DNA of 64,000 nucleotides from Anolis sagrei (taxonomy: Eukaryota; Chordata; Lepidosauria; Squamata; Anolidae). The notes beneath the pieces are model-generated. The model did no database searches and was not told where the DNA came from. It worked only from the letters and a program-made list of their open reading frames with translations. The position numbers and the translations under genes were made by a program. The stretch is from NCBI RefSeq assembly GCF_037176765.1, contig NC_090034.1, forward strand, positions 97,735,500-97,799,499. The letters run 5' to 3'. Shown here in pieces: positions 19,348-47,092 of the stretch (the stretch's first letter is position 1; every line of letters starts with the position of its first letter).

Positions 19348-19939
19348 AAACAAACACAATCTTTTGAGAATGTGTTGTTTTACAACATTCTTCTGTATCT
19401 GTGGCATGTAACGCAACCTGATTATGTGAGTCTTCCCTCCCTGCCCCCAAACACACAATCTCTAAATCCTAGCATGTGGATGTGAAGTTGATCCAGGACT
19501 CATGACATACAAGGATCTGCTTAATCATACATGTTTTGTTTGAATCAATTAAAATAAAAGTATATTTGTAATCAGTTGTATTATTTCAAAAAGTTTAAAA
19601 GAAAGGAAAATGAATGGAAGGATCTCAATGAGATAAAAAAAAAGTCAGAAAAAGACCAAATGCTCATAGGTGGTTATTAAAGAACTGTTTTAGCTTGCAC
19701 TTTGGTTTTTCTTCCATTCTTGTCTTTCTTGGCATCCATTCTTTTTTGCACTCTGGTGATGCCATGCACTACTATACATATGGGTCAATACCTTGCTGGG
19801 GAAATGAAACTTTGATGATGTAACAACATTCTTCTAATATAACCCCCCCCCCCAAAAAAAAACAACCCAGGTCAAGATACAGTCAACCACACCAGCCAAA
19901 CACATTTTGAGGCACTGCTGAATTGGATTATGTGTTCAG
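19348..19939. other. Continuation of gene A 5' flank
   Basis: 'gagaatgtgttgttttacaa' and following text match flanks at 36465 and 52920. There is no gene; a C/A-run lies at 19843-19862. Confidence 0.45.
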
Positions 19940-20345
19940 TAGGCCTGGGTAACAACGGAAAAATTTGTTTCTAAAATCGATTAGTTTTTTGGGTTTTTTT
20001 GCGTTTCGATATTTAAAAGAATTCCGAAATTTTCCTTTAAAAAAGTTCGATATTTACGAAATTTCGTAAATGGTAAAAAAATTACAAAACAATAACGAAA
20101 CAATAACGAATCGATTCGTTAATGGCGGCCGCGATCGCGCAATACGCTAAAAAAACTTCTGAAGCTTCCCTCTCCCTCTGTTGTTGACTGTTGGTGTGAT
20201 ATTATAATTTTTTTCACTAATTAAGCAAAAAACAACTATAAAACTTGCCCCAGACATGCGGAAATAATAACGAAACGACCTCAAACCGATAATGAAACGA
20301 ATACATAACGAAATACGAAGCATTTACGAAACGAATTGAAAAATT
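19940..20345 (+). mobile_element. hAT-type MITE (TAGGCCTGGG family), right end missing
   Basis: It matches 33360-33873 closely from 'taggcctgggtaac' onward, including the CpG-rich core 'ggcggccgcgatcgcgc', but stops about 110 bp before the right terminus. Retention of many CpGs and high similarity to the other two copies point to a recent family. Confidence 0.75.
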
Positions 20346-20872
20346 GGCATGGCTGCAAGCTTCTAAGGTGGCTTTGGGGGACATTTGTAGTTGATGCAAG
20401 AGTGCAAAGGCAGTCAAGGTGGATGGCAAAATTTACAAGGTTGTAATTCTGACATCATTCTTTTTATCTTCTGCAGAAACTTGTCATCTGCTTGGGAAGT
20501 GCTTGTGCATCACCAGTGCAGATTCAGCATATCACTTTTCAAAATGAAGTTGAGAGAAGTTGGAGGCCTTCATTACCATGACAAGGCCCCCTAGGAATAT
20601 GTCGCATGATGATTTATTGCTGTGAGCCTGTGAGCTTCTTTGCATTTTCATGGTCCTTAAATCACGATTGTATAATTAATGTTAATGTTATTGCTTAATT
20701 AATGTTATTGTTTTTAATCTAATGTGTATTTATGGTTTTATATTGTTGTTATATTGTGATATTGCGGCATTGAATTGTTGCCAGTGTTAGCCACTCTGAG
20801 TCCCCCCCACTGGGGTTGAGAAGGGTAGGGTAGAAATGTTGTAAATAAATAAATGTAAATAAATAAATAGTC
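20346..20872 (+). other. Array flank ending in an L2-type tail
   Basis: Positions 20530-20590 resemble 9140-9200 (shared 'gaagttggaggcct'), so this is array flank. From about 20650 to 20872 it becomes an L2-type 3' end ('gccactctgagtcccc' then (AAAT)n). Confidence 0.5.
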
Positions 20873-21020
20873 TGTTGTGTTATGATGAAGCCAAAACCGA
20901 AACAAAAGATATATAGTTTGGCTGAAATTCACTAAGGCAGTTAACCTACTGTTATGTATTCATGGTTATTTCATACTCAGGATCCCTATGTTTTTCTTGT
21001 TAGAGTTCATTTCTTAAGTA

Positions 21021-21612
21021 TGAGGGGTATTTTTTAAGTAAGATCCATTGGAACATAAGTACACAACGAAAGTTTATTTCAAAAAAGTAAATTTATTTTC
21101 AGAAAGTACATACTTCACTCTATTTTCGACATAGTTGCCAAGTTTGTTCAAACACTTATTATACCTCTGAACCAATTTTAAAATACCCTCTTCATAAAAA
21201 CTTGCCGCCTGCTCTGATAACTGTCTGTAATCAAAGAAAGGTGACCAGAGCGGTCCTCATCATGGACGTTGTCACGGCCATCTTTGAATTGTCATACCCA
21301 CTTACACACTTTGCTTTCACTCATAACAGTATCACCGTACACTTCACAAATCTGTCGATGAATTTCTGCAGCAGGCAGGTTCCTTGCTGACAAAAACCGT
21401 ATCACTGAGCGAACCTCACAAGCGGCGGGTGAGTTGATAGTCTTAAACATTTTTAAAGCACAGAACAGAACCGTAAAGGTTAGCTACAGAGCGGAAACTG
21501 AGCACAGTTGTTCCCGAGGCATGCCGGTACACGATGCACGCGCTTGTTGCGGTATGCGCGCAAACTACTAGTGTCTACAACAAATTGGACCTTACTTTAA
21601 AAATACCCCTTG
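21021..21612 (-). mobile_element. Mariner transposon, internally deleted
   Basis: Terminal inverted repeats (left 'tgaggggtattttttaagta', right the complement of 'caaggggtatttttaaagta') are bordered by TA on both sides (21019-21020 and 21613-21614). On the minus strand the start reads like a mariner N-terminus ('IHRQICEVYGDTVMSESKV') and the end like its C-terminus ('KCLNKLGNYVENR'). The catalytic middle is missing. It is a 592-bp deletion derivative. Confidence 0.85.
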
Positions 21613-22193
21613 TAACAAGTAGGAAGTGATGTAAGGATCAATGCAGCAGGGAGTGAGCCAAACCACCTGGTCAACATTGTGTGGTTACAGCCAGAATTCG
21701 GCAGCTGCAAAGGGAATAAAGGAACCAAAGTACTACTCCTTGGAGTGGGTTGTTGGAGGTGGGTTGTTGGAGCTGGGGTAGTGTGCAGAAGGGCAGTGCG
21801 TTTGGAGCAGTTTGGTGGAAGGAGCTTGGAGTTCTACAAGGCTTGTATCTCAAAGAGAACATTTGGACTCTGTATGTATATATGCTCTTTTATGAACTCT
21901 GCAAAAGATGACTATTTACGTCATTTAACCTACTGATGCCTCAATTAATGAGATTTTATTGGTATCTATTTTTATTTTGAAATTTACCAGTAGCTGCTGC
22001 ACTTCCCACCCTCAGCTTATACTCAAGTCAATCCATTTTCCCATATATTTTTTTGGTAAAATTAGGTGCCTCGGCTTATATTCGGGTCAGCGTATACTCA
22101 AGTATACATGGTATTGCCTTTCCCCCTCCTGGTGGAGGGTATGAATGCAACTGACACAAGAATCCCAAACTGAAGGAGAAAGGGGGTTTGGGG

Positions 22194-30298
<8,105 letters not shown>

Positions 30299-30362
30299 GG
30301 CATGGGTTATCACTGGCCTTCTCTTTCAGCAGAGTGTGGACATCTGGCTCGGGCTCGACAGA

Positions 30363-30370
30363 CTTTTATT
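30363..30370 (-). promoter_or_regulatory. TATA-like box of gene B
   Basis: The minus strand reads AATAAAAG within CCCTAATAAAAGTC, 65 bp before the ATG. The same box occurs upstream of gene C. Confidence 0.5.
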
Positions 30371-30980
30371 AGGGCTGTTTGAGCACTCCCTTCTGCATTA
30401 CACAACTGCACAGACTTGTTGCACGAGTCAACAATAAGAGTAGCTGGGATCTAACCATATTGACAATAAGGTAGCCAACTCCATAGTGCCTGCATTTTTG
30501 GGCACCTATGCCCTCTTATTCCTGTTCATCACACTTTAGCAAGATTGGATTCATTACCAGCTTCAGCAGGATGTATTAGTTACACCAAGACAAACATGCT
30601 GACGGCTCTGCCTCTGAGATAGAAGTGAGCTCTGTCTAGGTCTTCCCTGGTTAATAGTACGGTGACTATTTGCTCTGAGGAACATATGGATTAGAAATTT
30701 ATGGTTTCTTCAGATCTTCAGAGTGTAACCATAGGCATGACTATAACTTTGCTAGTACTGGCTAATATTCTATCAGAGCCTCTGTTAGATCTCAATGTAG
30801 ACATGTTGGATTGCATTGTGTTGGTGACATAGCAGCATTCACATGGGGGAAACAACCATCTGGTGAGACATGTCTGACAGAATATTTCATCTCTAGGCAT
30901 TTTCTTGGCCCTCCAGCACAATATTGTATTTTCCAGCAAGGAGTCTTTCCTTTCATTAAGGTCTACACTTATCTAAATTT
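30371..30980. other. 5' flank of gene B
   Basis: It is alignable with the C flank at 47093-47570 almost throughout ('gcactcccttctgcattaca', 'ttccctggttaatagtacgg'). It would hold distal promoter elements; no individual site can be called. Confidence 0.6.
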
Positions 30981-30981
30981 T

Positions 30982-31660
30982 ATTTATTTATTTGACCAGT
31001 CACATGATCATTTCAAAATACAACACAAGTAAAAGACAAGTAAAAAAGGAGAGGACAGCAGCTGACCTTCTATTTACAGTCAAAATCTTATTTTTCTGGT
31101 TCTTCTTTCAGGAATTGTGCTCTTTTCTTGATAGCTTTCAAAATAAAAAAAGCTTACTCTGATTACGGTGGATCTTTCCCGTCCTTGCAGGAGGAATGTC
31201 AGAAGATACTTTTTGTTGGGGGACCTACAGTTGGATAATATTGGATGTAAATATCTGTATTGCAGTTCAGTATAGGCTGGACAGTCAATCAAGAAATGTT
31301 CAATATCTCCCACGGTTTGTTCTCCCCATACACAGAATCTCTCACTTCTTGGGATGTTACAGTAGCGCCTGGTTTGCATCATAATACCGAGTTGTTCAAA
31401 CCTAGCCCTAGTATATATTCTTCTTAAGGGTAACGGAAGTGGGATAGTCAGATAATGTTCTAAATGAATATTCATTTTGTAGGAAGCTAAAAACCTTGTG
31501 GCAGAAGACCTATCTATGCTTGCTAGGTCCAATTGAGCATAGTTATCTCGAGTGCGTTGCATGAGCACTAGTTTTGCCCTAGGACCTAAATTGTTCAGAA
31601 ATTGTAAAGGCAGGCCAATGTTAGTCAACTCATTATTTAGAGTCACTATTCATGAAGCCC
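30982..31660 (-). mobile_element. Non-LTR retrotransposon 3' fragment
   Basis: The 188-residue minus-strand frame (31080-31646) contains 'FCVWGEQTVGDIEHFLIDCP', the cysteine/histidine knuckle typical of the end of many LINE reverse transcriptases. The element's 3' end faces 30982 with a (TTTA)n/(AAAT)n tail. Which LINE clade is unclear. Confidence 0.65.
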
Positions 31661-31690
31661 TTTAGTCAGGCTGGACTTGATCCTCTAGAC

Positions 31691-31825
31691 CAGTGGTTCT
31701 CAACCTGTGGGTCCCCAGATGTTTTGGCCTTCAACTCCCAGAAACCCTAACAGCTGGTAAACTGGCTGGGATTTTTGGGAGTTGTAGGCCAAAACACCTG
31801 GGGACCCACAGGTTGAGAACCACTG
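31691..31825. mobile_element. hAT-type MITE, palindromic, with 8-bp duplication
   Basis: A 135-bp near-palindrome runs from 'cagtggttctcaacctg' to its complement. It is flanked by ctctagac on both sides (31683-31690 and 31826-31833). Relatives are at 6070 and 51572. Confidence 0.9.
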
Positions 31826-32691
31826 CTCTAGACCAGTGATTCCCAAAGTGGGCGCAACTGGTGGGTGCTGCAGTGATCCAGGGGGACAGTGATGACCACA
31901 GGTGTATTTAGGGGCGATGAATAACTGTAAGGGGATTGTGAAAGAAGAGAAGATTTAGAAAAATTGTTTTAAGTATTCCGCTCATAATGCTTAATTTTTC
32001 TTTGAACAACATACTGGACGTTGGCATACTCCCTCACTTAGATTGAAGTATGTGCAATTGTGCACTGTTACTGTTCACGTGATGCCACTGAATTACCGTT
32101 CCAAAACACGTGAGCACTACGAGCATTGCTGCGGGCAACTGCCACTCGTGCAATTGGCTGATCGCAAGGCCAAAGCCTGGAATGGCATCAGAAGTACTGG
32201 CTACTGGCAGTACTACCAGCAGATTTTGGAGCATGCTATGAATCAGGAGATTTCCCATAAATATTACAGAAAAATTACGGCATAATATAACTCTAAGTTA
32301 GATTGTTGTGATTGTGACAAGTTAAAGTTGGTGAGCATTATTTATTTATTTTGTAATAATTATATGTGCTTTACAATTAATAATATCATGTTTATTTCAT
32401 TATTTTTGTTTGTTTTTTACAAAAATATTTCAAAAAATTACAAAAAATTAAAAATACCTCCATAATTTTTTTTATTTTTTCTACGAATAATAATAGCTAA
32501 ACCAAAGAAAAAATAGACAATATAATATCAAATATTTGAAATATGCCTTTATTGAGTCGCCTGTAAACAATACATTACCAATGTGCCTGATTTGCCAGAA
32601 AGTTTTATCAAACGAAGCTATGAAGCCTTCCAGACTACAATAACATTTGACTAAAATTAATGGTGATAAAAAAGATAAGGATTTATCTGCA

Positions 32692-33170
32692 CTGGGATTG
32701 TGGTGCAGCTGGCTGAGAGTCAGTTGCATTAATATCACTCTGACCAAAAGGTCATGAGTTTGAAGCCAGCCTGGGTTGGAGTGGGCTTCCAACCAATTGT
32801 GTAGCCTGTTGTCGACCTTCGCAACCCTAAAGACAGTTGCACCTGTCAAGTAGGAAAATTAGGTACCACCTTGTGTGGGGAGGCTAAATTAACTGATTTA
32901 TGAGGCCATAAAGAAGACTCCAGCAAAGCATTCCAGCGGGGAAGCATGCGGGGAATGCGGAAGTACTTCATCAGTGTCGCAGATGGACGATGAAAGCGAC
33001 AGCTCCCTTGGCGGCCAGAAAAAGTTAAATAGCCTCTGTGTATTTCTGTATGTCAAATTGGCATTGAATGTTTGCCATATATGTGTACACTGTAATTTGC
33101 CTTGAGTCCCCTGCAGGGTGAGAAGGGCGGAATATAAATACTGTAAATAAATAATAAATAAATCTTATTT
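32692..33170 (+). mobile_element. L2-tailed SINE, near full length
   Basis: A tRNA-like head ('gtggtgcagctggctgag' with 'catgagtttgaagcc' as box B-like) leads to a unique body and an L2-type tail ('cttgagtcccctgcagggtg', 'tataaatactgtaaataaat'). It interrupts the hAT transposase between the BED finger and the next domain. Confidence 0.8.
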
Positions 33171-33359
33171 TCAAACACTAAAAGAAAAATGTATCAAACA
33201 ACCGACATTGGCAAAACTCTTTTCAACCACAACCACACAAGATGGTGATGGCTTGCTTGCTTCTTACAATATTTCGTTAATGATTGCCAAATCGGGAAAA
33301 CCTCATACTATTGGTGAGAACTAATTATACCGGCTATAAGTGAAGTGATACGTACTGTG

Positions 33360-33873
33360 TAGGCCTGGGTAGCAACGGAAAAATTTGTTTCTAAAATCGA
33401 TTCGTTTTTTGGGGTTTTTTGCGTTTCGATATTTAAAAGAATTCCGAAATTTTCCTTAAAAAAAGTTCTATATTTACAAAATTTCGTAAATGGTAAAAAA
33501 ATTACAAAACAATAACGAAACAATAACAAATCGATTCGTTAATGGCGGCCGCGATCGCGCAATACGCTAAAAAAACTCCTGAAGCTTCCCTCTCCCTCTG
33601 TTGTTGACTGTTGGTGTGATATTATAATTTTTTTCACTAATTAAACAAAAAACAACTATAAAACTTGCTCCAGACATGCGGAAATAATAACGAAATGACC
33701 TCAAACCAATAACGAAACGAATACATAACAAAATACGAAGCATTTACGAAACGAATTGAAAAATTCATTTCGTTTTTAAGTTGCTCCAGAATGGTTTGTT
33801 ATCGCTTCGTTAACAAAAAAATAACGAATTTTTAACGAATTACGAATTAACGAAACGAAACCGCCCAGCCCTA
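33360..33873 (+). mobile_element. hAT-type MITE (TAGGCCTGGG family) with 8-bp duplication
   Basis: The 514-bp element starts 'taggcctgggtag' and ends 'cgcccagcccta', giving short inverted termini TAGGSCTGGG. It is flanked by gtactgtg at 33352-33359 and 33874-33881. It has no coding capacity and is rich in 'aacgaaacgaa' motifs around a CpG-rich core. It lies inside the hAT transposase gene. Confidence 0.9.
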
Positions 33874-34985
33874 GTACTGTGCTACACAAGCCAGCATCTG
33901 ATATTATCAAGAAAATTTCATTGAGCAATAATACAGTGCAAAGAAGAATGGATGAAATGGCTCAAAATGTTGAAGATTCATTGTGTGGCTATTTAAAAAC
34001 ATCTCGGTTTTCTATTCAATTTGATGAGTCAACTTTGTTAGGAAATGAAGCTTTACTTTTAGCATACGTGCGGTTCACAAAGGAAGAACAAATTTGCCAA
34101 GAATTATTATTTGCAAAATATTTGCAAACCGATACTAAAGAAATACCTCTGAGTAATATCTTATCAGTAGCCACAGATGGTGCTCCAGCAATGGTACAGG
34201 GGTTTTCTTGCATATTTAAAAAAGGAGGTGCTGAATGCATTCACGGTACACTGTATCATCCATCGTCAACATCTAGTTGCCAACAATTTAAATGCACACC
34301 TACATAATTCATTACGATATGTAATTAAAGCTATCAACACAATCAGAAGCAAATCATTGAATGACAGATTATTTAAACAGCTTTGTATTGAAAAGATGAA
34401 AAATTTAATCGTTTGCTGCTTCAAAGAGAAATTTGTTGATTGTCAAAGGGTGCCTGTTTAGATAGGTTTTATAAGCTGATTAACTTGGTGCTGGAATTCT
34501 TGAAAGATAAAAATGATGCTTTACGATCCAAATTAATTCAATCCAAAAGTGAAGTCGCTTACTTGACCGACTTGTTTCAAAAATTTAATGAAGGCAATCT
34601 TTAGCTTCAAGGTGATGAACTGAATTTAATAAAAACAAAATCTGTTATTTCTACATTTGTGACAAAACTTCTTCTGTACAAACGAAATTTTGGATGAGGG
34701 GAATTTAGCCAGTTCCCAAATTTATCAAGAGCAGGAAAGAACGATGAAGACACACTTTGTTATTGTGAGCACTTGAATGCTCTCCATTCAGATCTGAATG
34801 CTCTCCATTCAGATTTTTGATGATACTTTGAAAATGCACATACCTGATTGGATTTTGGATCCTTTTTCAAGTGCAAACACACAAGAATCTCCACAGTTAC
34901 AAGAAGAACTGGTGGAAGTAACTACAAATGATGAATTGAAATTTAAATTCAAAAGTGGCTACCAACAATTCTGGCTGCAAAAGGA

Positions 34986-35123
34986 GATCCCTACGGCTTA
35001 TCCTGAAATATGGGCTGTAATCCAAAAGTTCTTAATTGCATTTCCTTCATGATATTTAGTGAAGGAAATATAATTAAGAACTTTTGAATTACAGCCCATG
35101 TTTCAGGATAAGCCATAGGGAAC
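34986..35123. repeat. 63-bp inverted repeat at a LINE 5' junction
   Basis: Positions 34986-35048 (hAT coding sequence) reappear as the reverse complement at 35061-35123 with only a few mismatches, separated by 12 bp. The second arm lies between the LINE's 5' end and the target duplication atatttagtg. Confidence 0.85.
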
Positions 35124-35810
35124 ACATCTCACTACGCTAAAACAGTGGATGTGGCTCTTAATGCGACATGCCGCATTATCTTGGGGTGTCTGCACCCTAC
35201 ACCACTGGAAAAATTCACTGTCTAGCCGGTATTGCACCACCTGACATCCACCGGGAAGTAGCAGCCAATAGTGAAAGGACCAAGGCAGTGACATCTCCAG
35301 CCCATCCCTTGTTTGTGTATCAGCCAGCACGTCAACGACTTAAATCAAGAAATAGTTTTCTAAGGTCTACAGAGACACTCGCTGGAACACCCCAGCAAGC
35401 GAGAGTCCAAAAGTGCCAGTTCAAACCCAGAACCTCAGTCCGTAGGTGATACCAGATGAGAGACTCCCCCCTGGGCACACAGAAGACTGGGCGACTTGGA
35501 AGGCGCTGAACAGACTGCAGTCTGGCATCACAAAATGCAGAGCCAATCTTAAGAAATGGGGTTACAAAGTGGAATCCATGACATGCGAGTGTAGAGAAGA
35601 GCAAACCACTGACCACCTGCTGCAATGCATCCTGAGCTCTGCCACATGCACAATGGAGGACATTCTTACAGCAACACCAGAGGCACTCCAAGTGGCCAGA
35701 TACTGGTCAAAGAACATTTAATCAACTACCAAGCTTGCAAACTCTGTGTTTTGTCTGTCTGTTTGTTTGTTTTTGTTAAAAATGTAATGCAAATGTCAAT
35801 AAATAAATCA
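35124..35810 (+). mobile_element. Non-LTR retrotransposon 3' end
   Basis: The plus-strand frame at 35446-35721 reads 'WATWKALNRLQSGITKCRAN' and then 'CECREEQTTDHLLQC', a LINE C-terminal zinc knuckle. It ends in (AAAT)n and is followed by atatttagtg (35812-35821), which also occurs at 35052-35061 on the other side of the insertion. It splits the hAT transposase. Confidence 0.75.
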
Positions 35811-36117
35811 TATTTAGTGGAACATGGATTCATTGAGGTAACCAATTTATTAACAAAAAAAGAGAAACCGATTGCAAATAGTCAATCGCGATGATTTAGG
35901 ATTACTGCTGACGAAAATAGAGCCAAGGATTACTAAACTGGTAGCAGCATACCAGGTTCATCCTTCTCATTAAGATGATTTCGAATGTTTTAACTTTTTT
36001 TTGTATTACTTTTCTATTCTGAGTTCAATAAATAGTTTCATAATTTCAAACTTCAATGTTTCTAATTTACACCTTTCTTTACTATATTTTATGAAAAAGG
36101 TAGAAACATTAATACAT

Positions 36118-36262
36118 ATATTGTCGAAGGCTTTCATGGCCGGAATCACTGGGTTGTTGTAGGTTTTTCGGGCTATATGGCCATGTTCTAGAGGCATTTC
36201 CTCCTGACGTTTTGCCTGCATCTATGGCAAGCATCCTCAGACGTTGTGAGGTCTGTTGGAAG
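36118..36262 (-). mobile_element. Penelope-like element fragment
   Basis: 'tattgtcgaaggctttcatg' to 'aagcatcctcagacgttgtg' matches the arms at 10416, 16550 and 50208. A single arm is present. It marks the right limit of recognisable hAT sequence. Confidence 0.6.
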
Positions 36263-36744
36263 TAGGAAAAAGGGTTTGATGTCCTCTCACTTCTTTTTGT
36301 CTCATTTCTGCTTGGAACTAGGAGTTATATGTAACTCAGATGTTTGAAACTTGGGGGCTGCTTTACTTAGTAAATCAGCATCAGAAAGTTTTAACAGTAA
36401 GAATGTAACTTCAAACTGGTAATTAACCCATGGCACTTAATTCTGGGTTATTTTCATTCTTCTGAGAATGTGTTATTGTACAACCGGCTCCTCTATCTGA
36501 GGCATGCAACACAACCAGATTCTGCCGGGTTTTTTTTTCACAGCCCCTAAATCCTTCAAACAGACATGGATGGAATACAAGACTCCCGACAAAAAAGAAC
36601 CTGCCTAAATAGAGATTATCTATGAAGATCATCATTTGTCAATGAAGGTCAAAAACCCAAACTTTTGCTTAATGGTTTGAAAGTGTTATTTCCTGTTTCA
36701 TTGGGTGGTCTTTACTTTGAAAGTAGTTGTTTTACTCCAGAAGC
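36263..36744. other. Array flank homologous to 51955-53160
   Basis: 'ctcacttctttttgtctcat', 'aactaggagttatat' and 'gagaatgtgttattgtacaa' align with 51965-52005 and 52775-53120. The latter has an extra 760-bp block in the middle. No gene is visible. Confidence 0.65.
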
Positions 36745-37036
36745 GGGGGGGGGGGGGGGGGAGGAAGGAAATTCATCCACTCTGGTTTAAAATGGCTTCC
36801 CAGGCTTGAGACAGAAGCAGGGGGCGAGGAAAGGGAGGAAATTCATCAACTCTGGTGTAAAACAGCTTCCCAGGCCTGAGACAGAAGCGGGGGGAGAGGA
36901 AATTCATCCTCTCTGGTTTAAAAAGGCTTCCCAGGCTTGAGACAGAAGTGGGGGGAGAGGAAAGGGTGCAAATTCATCCACTCTGGTTTAAAACGGCTTC
37001 CCAGACTGAGACAGAACTGGGGGGGGGGGGGGGTGC
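36745..37036. repeat. G-rich minisatellite, unit about 70-85 bp
   Basis: About four tandem units carry 'gaaattcatccactctggtt' then 'ggcttcccaggcttgagaca', each with a G-run of varying length. An isolated further unit occurs at about 37850-37935, so 37037-37850 may be an insertion between units. Confidence 0.8.
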
Positions 37037-37261
37037 CGTCACATCCAGACCCTATAGAATTTAAACTAAGATGTGCTTCTCTCTTTATCTGGGTGAACCG
37101 CTGGGGTCTTCCTTTGAAGCAATAACTCATCACTTTCAGCAACTGATGCCAGTCAAGATATGAACATCAACAAAATGTTTATTTCCAAAGTCCTTGGCAG
37201 ACTTCGCACAGCTTGATAAAGTTACAACACAAACAGTCAATTTGGGAAACCATAGAGATGT

Positions 37262-37293
<32 letters not shown>

Positions 37294-38651
37294 TATTTTT
37301 CCTTTAGTTACTGAGGTAACTTTTCTCCAAATGGTAGAAAAAATCCTGGGATCTTTCACCCTAACCTTGAGCTGCTATGGTTAGAAAGAACACGTCTTCC
37401 CCTATCTAAGCACAAGGTTAGTTTTGGAGATGAAGTAATGCTCAATAGTACTCAATAACTATTTCTCTCTATTTCTCAATAAGCTTCTCTTTCTAAATAA
37501 CCCAATTACTCAATTACTCAATTGCTATTCTATCTATCTATCTCAATTTCTCAATTGTACTCACAATGGCTTTTCAGAGCTATCTGTCTGACCAACAGCA
37601 CATCTGAGGCTTTTTTCTCTACTGAAGGAAGCAGAGGAGATTCCAAAATGGAGATCTCAACTCCAGGAAAAAGAGCCGACTCCAAACCCAAAGAGATACT
37701 TTCTAAACCAATAACTGCAGAGAGCCTGGCTTTCCTGACTCTGATACTGTTTAACTTCCAGGGTGCTGCTGGGTCTATAGCAACCCTGGGGAAATGAAAA
37801 GGAATGCTATCCCATGCAGTTAAAAGGCAATGTAAACCATGCTCCTGGAAGACAGAACGGGGGGGGGGGGGGGGGAGGAGGAAAGGGAGGAAATTCATCC
37901 ACTCTGGCTTAAAATGGCTTCTCTGGCTTGAGCCAGGGCTAGGGACCACAAGTGGGGAAAAGCTGAATCATTTCCAACTCACTTACTGCTTCAAAACAGA
38001 AATGGCAGAAAAAACTTCGGAAGGGCAAAGGGACTTCTGGTTTCCTTAAAAACTTGCTTCAAAAAGCAAATTTTTCCGAATAATTCCGAATTAAGCAGAT
38101 TTCAATTGAACCAAACCATGCCTAGTATGTAATTGTGGAATTAAGGTGGTTACACATTAGATAGTCTGAATGCATCCAAAACACTTTATAGTAAAGTTTA
38201 TTGATTATTCCATGGAGCATATCAACAGTAAAAGACAAAAACAAAAACCACAAATAGACACTAACCACTATCCTAAAACTCCTGTAATAGTGAACTAACA
38301 TGCATTAAAACACAATGAAAACTTGAATACTTTATAAACAATAGCGATAGAAACATACATAAAAATCAAAAGGCATCATTCCTCATAATTTTTGAGCAGA
38401 TAGGAAATGGTGAGATGTGTCAAAAGAACACCTGTTATACTGCTGGCCTATCAATATGAGTCCAGTACAACAAGCCCTAATCCCAGGGTGAGATATGGAT
38501 GCCATGATATGGATATAGATGCTTTTTCAAAAATACAATCCTGTGCGTGGGAACCAAAGAACAGAATATAATTGCCTGTCCTTCTCCTAGTGGAGTCTGT
38601 AAATGGAGCTTATGCAAGAATCTCAAGCTGAAGGAGAAAGGGGTCTTGGGC
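37037..38651. other. Unassigned stretch 3' of gene C
   Basis: It includes a (TTTC)n run at 37261-37292, several CTCAATTACT-like repeats at 37440-37560, and the isolated minisatellite unit near 37850. From about 38120 the text parallels the 3' flank of gene D (54410-54780, shared 'agtccagtacaacaagccct'). No coding gene is recognised. Confidence 0.5.
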
Positions 38652-47013
<8,362 letters not shown>

Positions 47014-47084
47014 GGCATGGGTTATCACTGTCAAGTGTCCTTCTCTTTCAGCAGAATGTGGACATCTGGCTTGGGCTCGACAGA

Positions 47085-47092
47085 CTTTTATT
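47085..47092 (-). promoter_or_regulatory. TATA-like box of gene C
   Basis: The minus strand reads AATAAAAG within CCCTAATAAAAGTC, 72 bp before the ATG and identical in core to that of gene B. Confidence 0.5.

Larger units (their letters stand above)
31834..36117 (+). mobile_element. BED-finger hAT DNA transposon, split by insertions
   Basis: The left end reads 'cagtgattcccaaagtggg', a hAT-type terminus. Coding fragments follow in order on the plus strand: a BED-finger region near 32540-32690 ('MCLICQKVLSNEAMKPS', with a stop before its HL), then 33171-33350 ('NISLMIAKSGKPHTIGE'), 33874-34310 ('RRMDEMAQNVEDSLCGYL', 'FSIQFDESTLLGNEALL'), 34800-35050 ('FWLQKEIPTAYPEIW') and 35811-35980 ('YLVEHGFIEVTNLLTKK'). 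Together they match the layout of hAT transposases of the kind that gave rise to vertebrate ZBED genes. It carries several frame breaks and a SINE, a MITE, a LINE and a Penelope-like copy. The right terminus is not visible. It is dead. Confidence 0.8.

Noticed and set aside
30299-30313. An upstream in-frame start for gene B (MITHAMEW) and the longer version in gene C
   Set aside because: The upstream codon is GTG, not ATG. The ATG in GCCATGG context gives the same 494-residue length in B and C.
33879-35052. A possible host ZBED-like gene
   Set aside because: The frames are broken, nested in repeats, and preceded by a hAT terminus; this is a dead transposon, not a domesticated gene.
36745-37036. 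A CRISPR-like array of regular repeats
   Set aside because: The units are contiguous with variable G-runs and no unique spacers; the genome is eukaryotic.
37522-37949. Overlapping frames of 91 and 132 codons
   Set aside because: They lie in low-complexity and minisatellite-adjacent DNA with no matching exon in the paralogous unit.
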